Assembly (NCBI GenBank): GCA_001689495.1
Contig: LUJS01000042.1
Span: 70,303-134,302 of the forward strand
DNA from: Bacteroidales bacterium M8
GTDB lineage: Bacteria; Bacteroidota; Bacteroidia; Bacteroidales; Muribaculaceae
Direction of reading: 5' to 3'
Length of the DNA: 64,000 nucleotides
Shown one piece after another: positions 55,070 through 63,553 of this stretch; within the stretch, counting starts at the first letter, position 1; each line of letters starts with the position of its first letter. The position numbers and the translations under genes are program-made. The notes beneath the pieces were generated by a model. It had not been told where the DNA came from. It made no database searches and was given only the letters and a program-made list of their open reading frames with translations.

Positions 55070-58000
55070 TCATTTGCCCTCCTCGCCGATGATTTCGGTG
55101 AGTATGGCCACGGCGGTCTCGACGGTGGGGACGTTGAGTATGGCGAACGAGCGGCGTCCGTCGCGCTCGCGTATCTGCACGCGGCGCGGATGCGCGGTGA
55201 GATAACCCAGCATGCGCCCGAACATGTCGCTCTGATAGTATGCCTTGTTGGCGTCGTCGACAAAGTACGTGAACATCTTGCCCTGCTTGAGGGCCACTTT
55301 CTCGATGCCCAGCCGTCGGGCCAGCCGTCTCAGGCGGGGTATGCGCAGCAGCTCGAGGGTCACGTCGGGTATGGTGCCGAACCTGTCGGCCAGCCTCGAG
55401 CGGAATTCCATCAGGTCGGTCTCGCGCTCGATGCCGTCGAGCTCGCGATAGAGGGCTATGCGCTCGCTCTCGGTGGGCACGTAGTCGGCCGGGAGCAGCA
55501 GCTCCATGTCACTCTCGATGACGCAGTCGGCCACGAAGTCGTCCTCGCCGTTGCGGTCGGCGGTGGTCTCGTCGTCGAGGTCGGCAAACTCTTGGGTGCG
55601 CAGCTCGGTCACGGCCTCCTTGAGTATCTTCTGATATGTCTCGTAGCCCAGATCGGCTATGAATCCGCTCTGCTCGGCTCCGAGCAGGTTGCCGGCGCCG
55701 CGTATGTCGAGGTCCTGCATGGCGATGTGTATGCCGCTGCCCAGCTCGCTGAAGCTCTCGATGGCCTGCAGCCTGCGCCGCGCCACGGGGGTGAGGGGGA
55801 CATGCGGAGGCACCAGCAGATAGCAGAACGCCTTGCGGTTGCTGCGCCCCACGCGGCCGCGCAACTGGTGCAGCTCGCTCAGGCCGAAGTTCTGCGCGTT
55901 GTTGACTATGATGGTGTTGACGTTGGGCATGTCTATGCCGCTCTCGATGATGGTGGTGGCTATGAGCACGTCATAGTCGTGGTTGGCAAAGTCGATGATG
56001 GCCTTCTCGAGTTTCTCGGGGGGCATCTGTCCGTGGCCCACCACCACGCGGGCGTCTGGCACGAGGCGTTTCACCGTGGCCTCGAGGTCATAGAGCCCCT
56101 CGATGCGGTTGTTGACGATGAAGACCTGTCCGTTGCGCGACAGCTCGAAGTTGATGGCCTCGGACAGTATGTCGTCGCCGCCGGCATTGACCGACGTGAG
56201 TATGGGATAGCGGTTGGGCGGAGGAGTGTTGATGGCCGACAGGTCGCGCGCGCCCATCAGCGAGAACTGCAGCGTGCGCGGGATGGGGGTGGCGCTCATG
56301 GTGAGGGTATCGACGTTGACCTTGAGCTGCTTGAGCTTCTCCTTGACGGCCACGCCGAACTTCTGCTCCTCGTCGACAATGAGCAGGCCGAGGTCCTTGA
56401 ACTTGACCTCCTTGCCGATTATCTTGTGCGTGCCTATGAGGATGTCTATCTTACCCTCGGCCAGATCCTTGATTATTGCCTTGACCTGCTTGGGGGTGCG
56501 GGCTCGGCTCAGATACTCAACGCGCACGGGCAGGTCCTTGAGTCGGCCCGCAAAGGTGTTGTAGTGCTGATAGGCCAGCACGGTGGTGGGCACGAGCACG
56601 GCGGTCTGCTTGCCGTCGACGGCGGCCTTGAACGCCGCGCGCACGGCTATCTCGGTCTTGCCGAAGCCCACGTCGCCGCATATCAGGCGGTCCATGGGGC
56701 GGTCGCTCTCCATGTCGGCCTTGACGGCCTTGGTGGCCGTGAGCTGGTCGGGGGTATCCTCATAGATGAAAGATGCCTCGAGTTCCTGCTGCAGATACGA
56801 GTCGGGGGCAAAGGCGTGACCCTTCTCCTCCTTGCGGGCGGCATAGAGGCGTATCAGGTCGCGGGCTATGTCCTTGAGCTTCGACTTGGTGCGCTCCTTC
56901 AGCCTGTTCCACGCACCGGTGCCGAGCTTGTTTATCTTGGGTGGCACCCCCTCCTTGCCGCGATACTTGGCCAGCTTGTGCAGCGAGTGTATCGACACGA
57001 ATATTATGTCGTCGTTGGCATAGACCAGCTTGATCATCTCCTGCGTGCGGCCGTTGACGTCAGTGCGCAGCAGCCCGGCAAACTTGCCCACGCCGTGGTC
57101 GACGTGCACTATGAAGTCGCCCGGCTCGATGGCGCTGAGCTCCTTAAGCGACAGTGCCAGCTTGCCCGACCGCGCGCGGTCGCTGCGCAGGGTGTATTTG
57201 TGGAATCGGTCGAATATCTGATGGTCTGTAAACAGGCACACCTTGCGGTCGTGGTCTATGAAGCCCTCGTGCAGGGTGGGGGTGACGGGGGTGAAGCGCA
57301 CGTCGTCGCCGCGGTCCTCGAATATGGCCTTGAGGCGGTCAAACTGGTGCTCGCTGTCAGAGAGGATGTCGATGGTGTATCCGTCGGCGAGAAAGCGGGT
57401 GAACGAGTCGGCGATCAGCTCGAAGTTCTTGTGATAGATGACCTGTGGGGTGCAGCCGAAGTCGATCGAGTCTCCATCGACGTTCTCGGGCTTGGCCGCG
57501 GCGGTGAAGCGCAGTTGGCGGAATTCCGCGAAGTCGCGGGCAAACTCGACGGGGTCGACCACCCGGTCGAGCGCCGAGACGTCGCCCTCGCCTGCTATCA
57601 GCGCGCTCTGCGAGAAATCGCTCTCCGATATGGCCTTGATGCGCTCGACGGTATATGCGGCGTCGCGCACGGCAATCACCGTCGATGGGTCGATGAACCG
57701 CAGCAGCGACTCGCCGCCACCCTTGGCCCCGGTGGCTATGCCCGAGGTCACGGCTATCGACTTGAGCTTGCGCTCGGACAGCTGGGTCTCGATGTTGAAC
57801 AGGCGTATCGAGTCTATCTCGTCGCCGAAAAAGTCTATGCGCAGGGGCAGCTCGCTGCTGTATCCGAATATGTCTATGATCGAGCCGCGCATGGCAAACT
57901 GTCCCGGCTCATATACATAGTCGACCGGGGTGAATCCGTTTTCCCTCAGCCACTTCACCACGTCGGTCATGTCGGTCGTCGAGCCTGTCTCGAGGTGCAG

Positions 58001-58429
58001 CGTGTGGGTGTCTATGGCCTTGCGCGACGCCACCCTCTCGGCCAGCGCCTCGGGATATGTCACCACATAGGCCGGAGCGTCGCCGCCCGAGTGCCAGCGG
58101 TTTAGCGCCTCGGTGCGCAGGATCTCGGACGGCGGGTCGGGCTGTCCGTACTTGATGTCGCGCTTGAATCCCGACGGGAACATGAGCACATCCTCCTCGC
58201 CCAGAATGCGCGACAGGTCGTGATAGATGTATCCGGCATCGTCCAGCGAGTCGGCCACCACCAGCACGGGCACCTTCCGGCGAGGCAGGGCACCCAGCAG
58301 CATGGCGGGGGCAGACCCCGCGAGCGAGTATAGCCCGAGGGTCTTAGCACGGCCGCGCAGCCACTTGTCAATGGCCGCGCGACGTGTTGTGGACAGAAAT
58401 TCCTGACTTAGTTGCTGTAATGTGGTCAA
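55070..58429 (-). CDS. mfd: Transcription-repair coupling factor Mfd
   Basis: A 1119-residue DNA translocase that removes stalled RNA polymerase and recruits UvrA. From N to C: UvrB-like damage-recognition region, the CarD-like polymerase-binding domain (IEPGDFIVHVDHGVGKF), RecG-type motor with GDVGFGKTEIAVRAA, IVDEEQKFGV (DEEQ box), SATPIPRTL and QLRGRVGRSN, and the C-terminal TRCF domain. Length and order are usual. Confidence 0.97.
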   Translation of the reverse strand: MTTLQQLSQEFLSTTRRAAIDKWLRGRAKTLGLYSLAGSAPAMLLGALPRRKVPVLVVADSLDDAGYIYHDLSRILGEEDVLMFPSGFKRDIKYGQPDPPSEILRTEALNRWHSGGDAPAYVVTYPEALAERVASRKAIDTHTLHLETGSTTDMTDVVKWLRENGFTPVDYVYEPGQFAMRGSIIDIFGYSSELPLRIDFFGDEIDSIRLFNIETQLSERKLKSIAVTSGIATGAKGGGESLLRFIDPSTVIAVRDAAYTVERIKAISESDFSQSALIAGEGDVSALDRVVDPVEFARDFAEFRQLRFTAAAKPENVDGDSIDFGCTPQVIYHKNFELIADSFTRFLADGYTIDILSDSEHQFDRLKAIFEDRGDDVRFTPVTPTLHEGFIDHDRKVCLFTDHQIFDRFHKYTLRSDRARSGKLALSLKELSAIEPGDFIVHVDHGVGKFAGLLRTDVNGRTQEMIKLVYANDDIIFVSIHSLHKLAKYRGKEGVPPKINKLGTGAWNRLKERTKSKLKDIARDLIRLYAARKEEKGHAFAPDSYLQQELEASFIYEDTPDQLTATKAVKADMESDRPMDRLICGDVGFGKTEIAVRAAFKAAVDGKQTAVLVPTTVLAYQHYNTFAGRLKDLPVRVEYLSRARTPKQVKAIIKDLAEGKIDILIGTHKIIGKEVKFKDLGLLIVDEEQKFGVAVKEKLKQLKVNVDTLTMSATPIPRTLQFSLMGARDLSAINTPPPNRYPILTSVNAGGDDILSEAINFELSRNGQVFIVNNRIEGLYDLEATVKRLVPDARVVVGHGQMPPEKLEKAIIDFANHDYDVLIATTIIESGIDMPNVNTIIVNNAQNFGLSELHQLRGRVGRSNRKAFCYLLVPPHVPLTPVARRRLQAIESFSELGSGIHIAMQDLDIRGAGNLLGAEQSGFIADLGYETYQKILKEAVTELRTQEFADLDDETTADRNGEDDFVADCVIESDMELLLPADYVPTESERIALYRELDGIERETDLMEFRSRLADRFGTIPDVTLELLRIPRLRRLARRLGIEKVALKQGKMFTYFVDDANKAYYQSDMFGRMLGYLTAHPRRVQIRERDGRRSFAILNVPTVETAVAILTEIIGEEGK

Positions 58430-58438
58430 TTTCTGAGG

Positions 58439-60088
58439 TTATTTCGTTTTCTTGAGTATCTCGCCATAGCGCGGGCCGTCGAGGACGCTCAGGGCCGAGT
58501 CGACGACCTGATCCTCGCGCAGCGAGTTGATGATCTCGCCGCGGTTGAAGTAATAGCGGTTCACTATCTCGCCGGCCAGATAGGGCGATATGGCCTTGCG
58601 GTTTATGTCGAGGTCGTGCCTGAGGTCGTGCTTGAGCATCGAGGCGAGGATGTCGAACTGGCGCGAGGTCGAGTCGTTCATGTATCCCTCGCTCTCGGCA
58701 ATCTTGCGCAGCTGGTCAACGGCGGTCTCGCACACCTTGTCATAGTTGAACTTGTCGGGATTGATGAACGCCTTGAACTCCTCGTAGATGGTGTCGGTAA
58801 TCTCAAAATCCTCCGGCGCGGGGATGGTGGGATGCCGTGCCGCATAGCGGGTGGCGAAGTCGAACGCCCAGTTGTCGCGCACCACGTTGAAGGTGAGCCT
58901 GTTCACCTCGGGCAGCTCGATGGTGATGTCGGGGGTAATGCCGCCGCCGTCGCGCACCTTGCGTCCGCCGGCTGTCTTGAACACCGATGTCAGCGAGTCG
59001 GGTATGCGTGCCACCGAGCCGTCGGGGTTGCGGTGCGAGTAGTCGATGGCCTGAATCAGTCGTCCCGAGGGGATATAATACTTGGCCACGGTCACCTTGA
59101 GCAGTCCGTCGTAGGGGAGCTGGCGGGTGCTCTGCACGAGCCCCTTGCCATACGAGCGGTTGCCCAGCACCACGGCGCGGTCCAGATCCTGCAGGGCGCC
59201 GGTCACGATCTCGCTGGCCGAGGCCGACGCGCCGTCTATCAGCACGGCCAGAGGCATCTCGGTGTCTACGGGCTTGACCGACGTCTTGTAGACCTTCTCG
59301 TTCAGCACCCCCTTGCCGCGCGTGTTCAGCACCGTGGTGCCCTTGGGCAGGAAGATGCCCAGTATCTGCACGGCGCTCTCGACGAGGCCGCCGCCGTTGC
59401 CGCGCAGGTCCAGAATCAGCCGCTGCGCGCCATCCTTCTTCAGCGCCTCGACGGCCTCGCGCACCTCGGGATAGCTCTTTTCAGAGAATGTGTTCAGCAC
59501 TATGTATCCCGTGTTGTCGCGCAACATGCCGTAATAGGGCACCGAGGGAATCTGTATCTTGGCGCGGCGTATGTCGAACGTCTTGATCGAATCGTCGGTA
59601 TACGGGCGGTTTACGGTCACCTTGACGTTGGTGCCGCTCTGTCCCTTGAGCTTCTCGCTCACCTTCGACGACCGCCATCCGGCAGTCGAATCGCCGTCTA
59701 TCATCACTATCAGGTCGCCGGGGAGCAGTCCCGCCACGCGCGCCGGGCTGTTCTCGTACGGGTCGGAGATTATCACGCCGCGCGGAGTCTCCTGAATCAC
59801 CGAGCCGATGCCACCATACTCGCCCGACGTCATCGAGCGGAACTGTTCCTGCTCCTTGGCCGGGATATATTCGGTATATGGGTCTATGTCGTCGAGCATG
59901 GCCCCGATGGCGGTGTTGATGCTCTTCTCGGCATCAATCGAATCGACATAAAACGTCTGCAACTCCTTGTAGAGGGCGTTGAATATGTCGAGATTGCGCG
60001 AAATGTCCACCTTCTTGCTGCGGGTTGCAGCCGAGGACAGCAGTGCCAGAACAACGATGGCGGTAGCGAATATCGTGAGTTTCTTCAT
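58439..60088 (-). CDS. C-terminal processing peptidase, S41 family
   Basis: A 549-residue periplasmic serine protease of the CtpA/Prc family. An N-terminal signal or anchor (FATAIVVLALLSSA) is followed by a PDZ domain (GLLPGDLIVMIDG, about 85-165), then the catalytic part with the nucleophile Ser in DGASASASEIV and the general-base Lys in YGKGLVQSTR. The substrates are not known. It lies 9 bp upstream of mfd and probably shares its transcript. Confidence 0.92.
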   Translation of the reverse strand: MKKLTIFATAIVVLALLSSAATRSKKVDISRNLDIFNALYKELQTFYVDSIDAEKSINTAIGAMLDDIDPYTEYIPAKEQEQFRSMTSGEYGGIGSVIQETPRGVIISDPYENSPARVAGLLPGDLIVMIDGDSTAGWRSSKVSEKLKGQSGTNVKVTVNRPYTDDSIKTFDIRRAKIQIPSVPYYGMLRDNTGYIVLNTFSEKSYPEVREAVEALKKDGAQRLILDLRGNGGGLVESAVQILGIFLPKGTTVLNTRGKGVLNEKVYKTSVKPVDTEMPLAVLIDGASASASEIVTGALQDLDRAVVLGNRSYGKGLVQSTRQLPYDGLLKVTVAKYYIPSGRLIQAIDYSHRNPDGSVARIPDSLTSVFKTAGGRKVRDGGGITPDITIELPEVNRLTFNVVRDNWAFDFATRYAARHPTIPAPEDFEITDTIYEEFKAFINPDKFNYDKVCETAVDQLRKIAESEGYMNDSTSRQFDILASMLKHDLRHDLDINRKAISPYLAGEIVNRYYFNRGEIINSLREDQVVDSALSVLDGPRYGEILKKTK

Positions 60089-60165
60089 ACGGAATGATGG
60101 ATGTCATGCGCCCGGAGACGCGGGTTGAAACGGATGAGACAGAGAGCGGATGCCATTAGAGACGA

Positions 60166-60173
60166 CAAATTTA
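60166..60173 (-). promoter_or_regulatory. -7 box of the S41 peptidase gene
   Basis: On the minus strand the sequence reads TAAATTTG, about 78 bp before the ATG at 60088, preceded by an ATTG about 22 bp upstream. Confidence 0.5.
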
Positions 60174-60246
60174 CTCATTTATTATAACAAACGAGCAATA
60201 AAAATGTCAAAAACATACCCAATAAATCTTGTAACTGATGACAATA

Positions 60247-60633
60247 TTACAAAACAGACAGCAGTCTGGCGAAAACAACCCTCATAGTGGGAATTTCATT
60301 TATGGAAACATCATATATTATTTCTTCGTCAAGATTGAAATATCCGTGGGCTATGTGATCCCGAAGTCCTTTTATGTTTTTCCAAGGAATATCCGGGGCA
60401 TTGTTTTGTAGGAAATCAGGTAATATCTTATCTATCTTTTTGACTCCTTCCCCGATACTTTCTATGAGCATGCAAGACGCGGCCATGGTCTGCATGCCAT
60501 CAGAGGACGTCACATAATCATCGACACTTCTGACATGAGAGTTCCACGTCATAATCATATCGCACGCCTTGATCATTTGTCCGAGAGCATGCCGTACAAG
60601 CTCTTTACTATGAAAAGATACAGATTCCGTCAC
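60247..60633 (-). CDS. hepT: HepT-like ribonuclease toxin (DUF86/HEPN)
   Basis: A 128-residue helical protein of the HEPN superfamily. The RX4-6H(X)Y ribonuclease motif is RDHIAHGYF with Arg91, His96 and Tyr98. In characterised MntA/HepT systems the toxin cleaves tRNA and is silenced by adenylylation of the motif tyrosine. It overlaps mntA by 26 bp, as expected for a type VII pair. The gene is visibly more AT-rich than its neighbours, a sign of transfer. Confidence 0.88.
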   Translation of the reverse strand: MTESVSFHSKELVRHALGQMIKACDMIMTWNSHVRSVDDYVTSSDGMQTMAASCMLIESIGEGVKKIDKILPDFLQNNAPDIPWKNIKGLRDHIAHGYFNLDEEIIYDVSINEIPTMRVVFARLLSVL

Positions 60634-60904
60634 GGTCTATCTCATTGCTTAAGTATGTATCGAGTCTCGGTCTGGCGCGGACCAGATCGACGGAAGTGCC
60701 GAGAAGGTCCTGAAGATAATTCTTGAGCTCAATTACCATAAAGGCCTTGGGTGGCATGTCCACGCAAATATCCACGTCGCTGCCCTCGTGGTTGTCTCCA
60801 CGGGCCATCGACCCGAAAAGACTCATTGATCGCACGCCAAACCGTTCGCGGATATATGGCGTCGATGCCTTGAGTCTTGATATGCATTGTCGGCGGGTAC
60901 ACAT
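60608..60904 (-). CDS. mntA: MntA-like nucleotidyltransferase antitoxin
   Basis: A 98-residue minimal nucleotidyltransferase. The GSX10DXD motif is complete: Gly31-Ser32 and Asp43/Asp45 (GSMARG to GSDVDIC). In known pairs it transfers AMP to the HepT tyrosine, neutralising it. It is upstream of and overlaps hepT, with its own promoter. Confidence 0.9.
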   Translation of the reverse strand: MCTRRQCISRLKASTPYIRERFGVRSMSLFGSMARGDNHEGSDVDICVDMPPKAFMVIELKNYLQDLLGTSVDLVRARPRLDTYLSNEIDRDGICIFS

Positions 60905-60928
60905 TCCTCTTTATGGCGATTAGAGTTG

Positions 60929-60936
60929 CAAATATA
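60929..60936 (-). promoter_or_regulatory. -7 box of the mntA-hepT operon
   Basis: The minus strand reads TATATTTG, 24 bp before the mntA ATG at 60904. No clear TTTG is found at -33. Confidence 0.6.
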
Positions 60937-60989
60937 CAACAAATAATTGAATTACAGAGTTCTCCGGTCTGAAAAACAGTTTTGTTCCG

Positions 60990-61433
60990 TCAGTCCATTT
61001 TGATTTCGGCTTTGGACATTTCGTCGTATTCTTGCCAGTCGGGGTCGTTTTCGCAGTAGACTGTCAGGGGGAGCAGGGGGAAGGGGGCGAGGGTCTCGTT
61101 GAGCTTGCGGCCGAAGATGTGGGTCGAGAGGGTGTAGAATATCCAGTCGCGGCGGCCGTCGCCGGTATAGATGCCGGTGAGCACGGCCACGGGGTCCTTG
61201 CGGAATTCCTTCTGCAGCGCTTCCTGCACCTGTTCCATCATCTCGGCGTCGGCCTCGGAGGGCATTCCGCCGGGCGTGGGCGAGTCATAGCGCCATGTCA
61301 CCTCGACACGGATGTTGAATCTGGGGTTGGTGCGGAATTTGTCTACATCCTTGCGTCCGGTCACCATTATGGTGCGTCCGGTCTCTTCGCTTTCGGCCGG
61401 AGCCGTCCACCATGTGCCGGTTTCTGTATTCAT
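60990..61433 (-). CDS. DUF695-domain protein
   Basis: A 147-residue soluble protein. The opening TGTWWTAPAESEETGRTIMV and the later IYTGDGRRDWIFY and PLLPLTVYCENDPDWQEY match the DUF695 family, whose function is unknown. It is divergent from lgt, the two sharing a symmetric promoter region. No signal peptide is seen. Confidence 0.82.
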   Translation of the reverse strand: MNTETGTWWTAPAESEETGRTIMVTGRKDVDKFRTNPRFNIRVEVTWRYDSPTPGGMPSEADAEMMEQVQEALQKEFRKDPVAVLTGIYTGDGRRDWIFYTLSTHIFGRKLNETLAPFPLLPLTVYCENDPDWQEYDEMSKAEIKMD

Positions 61434-61461
61434 TGGTATGCGGTTAGCGTGTTAATTTTCG

Positions 61462-61469
61462 CAAAATTA
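61462..61469 (-). promoter_or_regulatory. -7 box of the DUF695 gene
   Basis: TAATTTTG on the minus strand, 28 bp before the start. It is mirrored by the lgt -7 box as part of an 11-bp inverted repeat. Confidence 0.6.
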
Positions 61470-61478
61470 CTCAAGTTT

Positions 61479-61510
61479 TTTGATATTGACCACCATTTAG
61501 AGTAATTTTG
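61479..61510 (+). promoter_or_regulatory. Promoter of lgt
   Basis: TTTG at 61479-61482 and TAATTTTG at 61503-61510 are separated by 20 bp, and the ATG follows 27 bp later. Confidence 0.72.
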
Positions 61511-61537
61511 TGACTGTTTTCACAAAAAATCATCAAT

Positions 61538-62407
61538 ATGCTGCAATACATCACATGGACCGCAGACCCCGTGTGGTTTCACATAGGCCCGCTGGCCATA
61601 CGCTGGTACAGTCTGGCCTTCATGGTGGGATTCCTCGTGGGCTACGAGATCGAGTCGCGCATCTATCGCCACGAGGGCGCGCCCGAGAAGTGGCTGGGGA
61701 TACTGCTGATGTGGACCGTCGCCGGCACCATCATCGGTGCCCGTCTGGGACATGTATTCTTTTACGAGTGGGACCTCTACAGCCGGAATCCCATAGAGAT
61801 ACTCTATGTCTGGCACGGCGGTCTGGCCAGCCACGGCGGTACCATCGGCATCATCATCGGCGTGCTGCTCTACTCGCTCATCACCACCAAGCGCAATCCG
61901 CTGTGGACGTTCGACCGTCTGGTGATACCCATCGCTCTGGTGGGCGGACTGATACGTCTGGGCAATCTGGCCAACAGCGAGATCTTCGGCCACGCCACCA
62001 CGCTGCCGTGGGGATTCATGTTCGTGCGCTCGCGCGAGTGGCACGAGCTCTATTACGGTCAGGCATGTCATCCGACACAGATATACGAGGCCCTTTGCTA
62101 TTTCGCGCTGTTCGGGCTGCTGATGTGGATGTACTGGAAGAAGAATGCCCAAGAGCGTCCGGGCCTGATATTCGGCGTATTCTTCATCGGCATCTTCCTG
62201 CCCCGATTCCTGATAGAGTTCATCAAGAACCCTCAGGTCGAGTTCGAGCAGACCATGACCCTCAACATGGGCCAGTGGCTCAGCATACCGTTCATCGTCA
62301 TCGGCATCGCCCTCGTGTGCTATGCCATGTCGCGTCCGAGACAGCATTTGACGTTTCCCGACCGATTTGCCGACGAACCTGTGCCGAATAAGCCGAAAAA
62401 TCACTAA
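61538..62407 (+). CDS. lgt: Phosphatidylglycerol--prolipoprotein diacylglyceryl transferase
   Basis: A seven-helix inner-membrane enzyme of 289 residues that attaches diacylglycerol to the lipobox cysteine of prolipoproteins. Conserved segments include WHGGLASHGG, GGLIRLGNLANSEI with the essential Arg, and HPTQIYEAL. The window itself encodes three likely clients (the two PCMD lipoproteins and the PorW-like protein). The TAA stop doubles as part of the pheS -7 box. Confidence 0.95.
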   Translation: MLQYITWTADPVWFHIGPLAIRWYSLAFMVGFLVGYEIESRIYRHEGAPEKWLGILLMWTVAGTIIGARLGHVFFYEWDLYSRNPIEILYVWHGGLASHGGTIGIIIGVLLYSLITTKRNPLWTFDRLVIPIALVGGLIRLGNLANSEIFGHATTLPWGFMFVRSREWHELYYGQACHPTQIYEALCYFALFGLLMWMYWKKNAQERPGLIFGVFFIGIFLPRFLIEFIKNPQVEFEQTMTLNMGQWLSIPFIVIGIALVCYAMSRPRQHLTFPDRFADEPVPNKPKNH

Positions 62408-62412
62408 CTTTG
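62405..62412 (+). promoter_or_regulatory. -7 box of pheS, overlapping the lgt stop codon
   Basis: TAACTTTG matches TAnnTTTG; its first three bases are the lgt stop. The pheS ATG is 25 bp downstream. Confidence 0.65.
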
Positions 62413-62437
62413 CACCTCAGAAAGCAAAAACACGACA

Positions 62438-63457
62438 ATGATTGACAAGATAAATCAGCTCAAAGCCGAAATAGAGGCCCTCGAGGCCGCAAACGTGCAG
62501 GAGGTCGAAGCCCTGCGCATAAAATATCTGAGCAAGAAGGGTGCGGTGAGCGCCCTGATGCAGGATTTCCGCAACGTGCCCGCCGAGCAGAAACGCGAGC
62601 TCGGACAGGCCCTCAACCAGCTCAAGGAGGCTGCGACGGCCAAGCTCGCCGCCCTGCGCGAGGCCCTCGAGAACACCGACTCAGTCGACGCCGATCTCGA
62701 CCTGACACGCACCGCCGCCCCCATGCCTCTGGGCACGCGCCATCCCCTGTCGCTGGTGCGCGAGGAGATCGTGGCCATATTCTCGCGCCTCGGATTCACC
62801 ATAGCCGAGGGGCCCGAGATCGAGGATGACTGGCACGTGTTCTCGGCCCTCAACTTTGCCGAAGACCATCCCGCGCGCGACATGCAGGACACGTTCTTCA
62901 TCCAGCGCAACCCCGACGTGCTGCTGCGCACGCACACATCGTCCGTTCAGGCCCGCGTCATGGAGAAGACCCAGCCCCCCATCCGCGTGCTCTGCCCCGG
63001 CCGCGTGTATCGCAACGAGGCCATCTCGGCCCGCGCGCACTGCTTCTTCCATCAGGTCGAGGGTCTGTATGTCGACGAGAATGTCTCGTTTGCCGACCTG
63101 CGCCAGACGCTGCTCTACTTTGCCCGCGAGATGTTCGGCCCCGAGACCAAGATACGCCTGCGCCCCAGCTACTTCCCCTTCACCGAGCCCTCGGCCGAGA
63201 TGGACATCTCGTGCAACCTCTGCGGCGGCAAGGGCTGCAGCTTCTGCAAGCACACGGGCTGGGTCGAGATTCTCGGCTGCGGCATGGTCGACCCCAACGT
63301 GCTCGACGCCTGTGGCATCGACTCTAAGAAATACTCAGGCTTTGCCCTCGGCATGGGTGTCGAGCGCATCACCAACCTGAAGTATCAGGTCAAGGACCTG
63401 CGCATGTTCTCAGAGAACGACGTGCGTTTCCTGCGCCAGTTCACGGCCGCGCACTGA
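62438..63457 (+). CDS. pheS: Phenylalanine--tRNA ligase alpha subunit
   Basis: A class II synthetase subunit of 339 residues. The N-terminal coiled coil (IEALEAANVQEVEALRIKYLSKKG) binds tRNA; motif 2 is near FHQVEGLYVDE and motif 3 is GFALGMGVERI. A cysteine-rich loop (CNLCGGKGC, SFCKHTGW) is also common in PheS. The beta subunit gene is not adjacent. Confidence 0.95.
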   Translation: MIDKINQLKAEIEALEAANVQEVEALRIKYLSKKGAVSALMQDFRNVPAEQKRELGQALNQLKEAATAKLAALREALENTDSVDADLDLTRTAAPMPLGTRHPLSLVREEIVAIFSRLGFTIAEGPEIEDDWHVFSALNFAEDHPARDMQDTFFIQRNPDVLLRTHTSSVQARVMEKTQPPIRVLCPGRVYRNEAISARAHCFFHQVEGLYVDENVSFADLRQTLLYFAREMFGPETKIRLRPSYFPFTEPSAEMDISCNLCGGKGCSFCKHTGWVEILGCGMVDPNVLDACGIDSKKYSGFALGMGVERITNLKYQVKDLRMFSENDVRFLRQFTAAH

Positions 63458-63492
63458 TACGGACCGCAATCAACGACAGACTTCAATCATAC

Positions 63493-63524
63493 GGGGGCGC
63501 GACGGCTTGTCACGCCCCTTTTTT
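63493..63524 (+). terminator. Terminator of pheS
   Basis: A stem GGGGCG/CGCCCC continued by GAC/GTC across one mismatch (63494-63503 with 63509-63518) precedes six T residues. Confidence 0.88.
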
Positions 63525-63553
63525 CATAACCCCGACATACACATCTCTCTTGC

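Noticed and set aside
55052..58105. A 1017-residue open frame on the plus strand opposite mfd
   Set aside because: It is a GC-driven shadow: mfd on the other strand has all motifs, and the shadow protein has no recognisable domain or start context.
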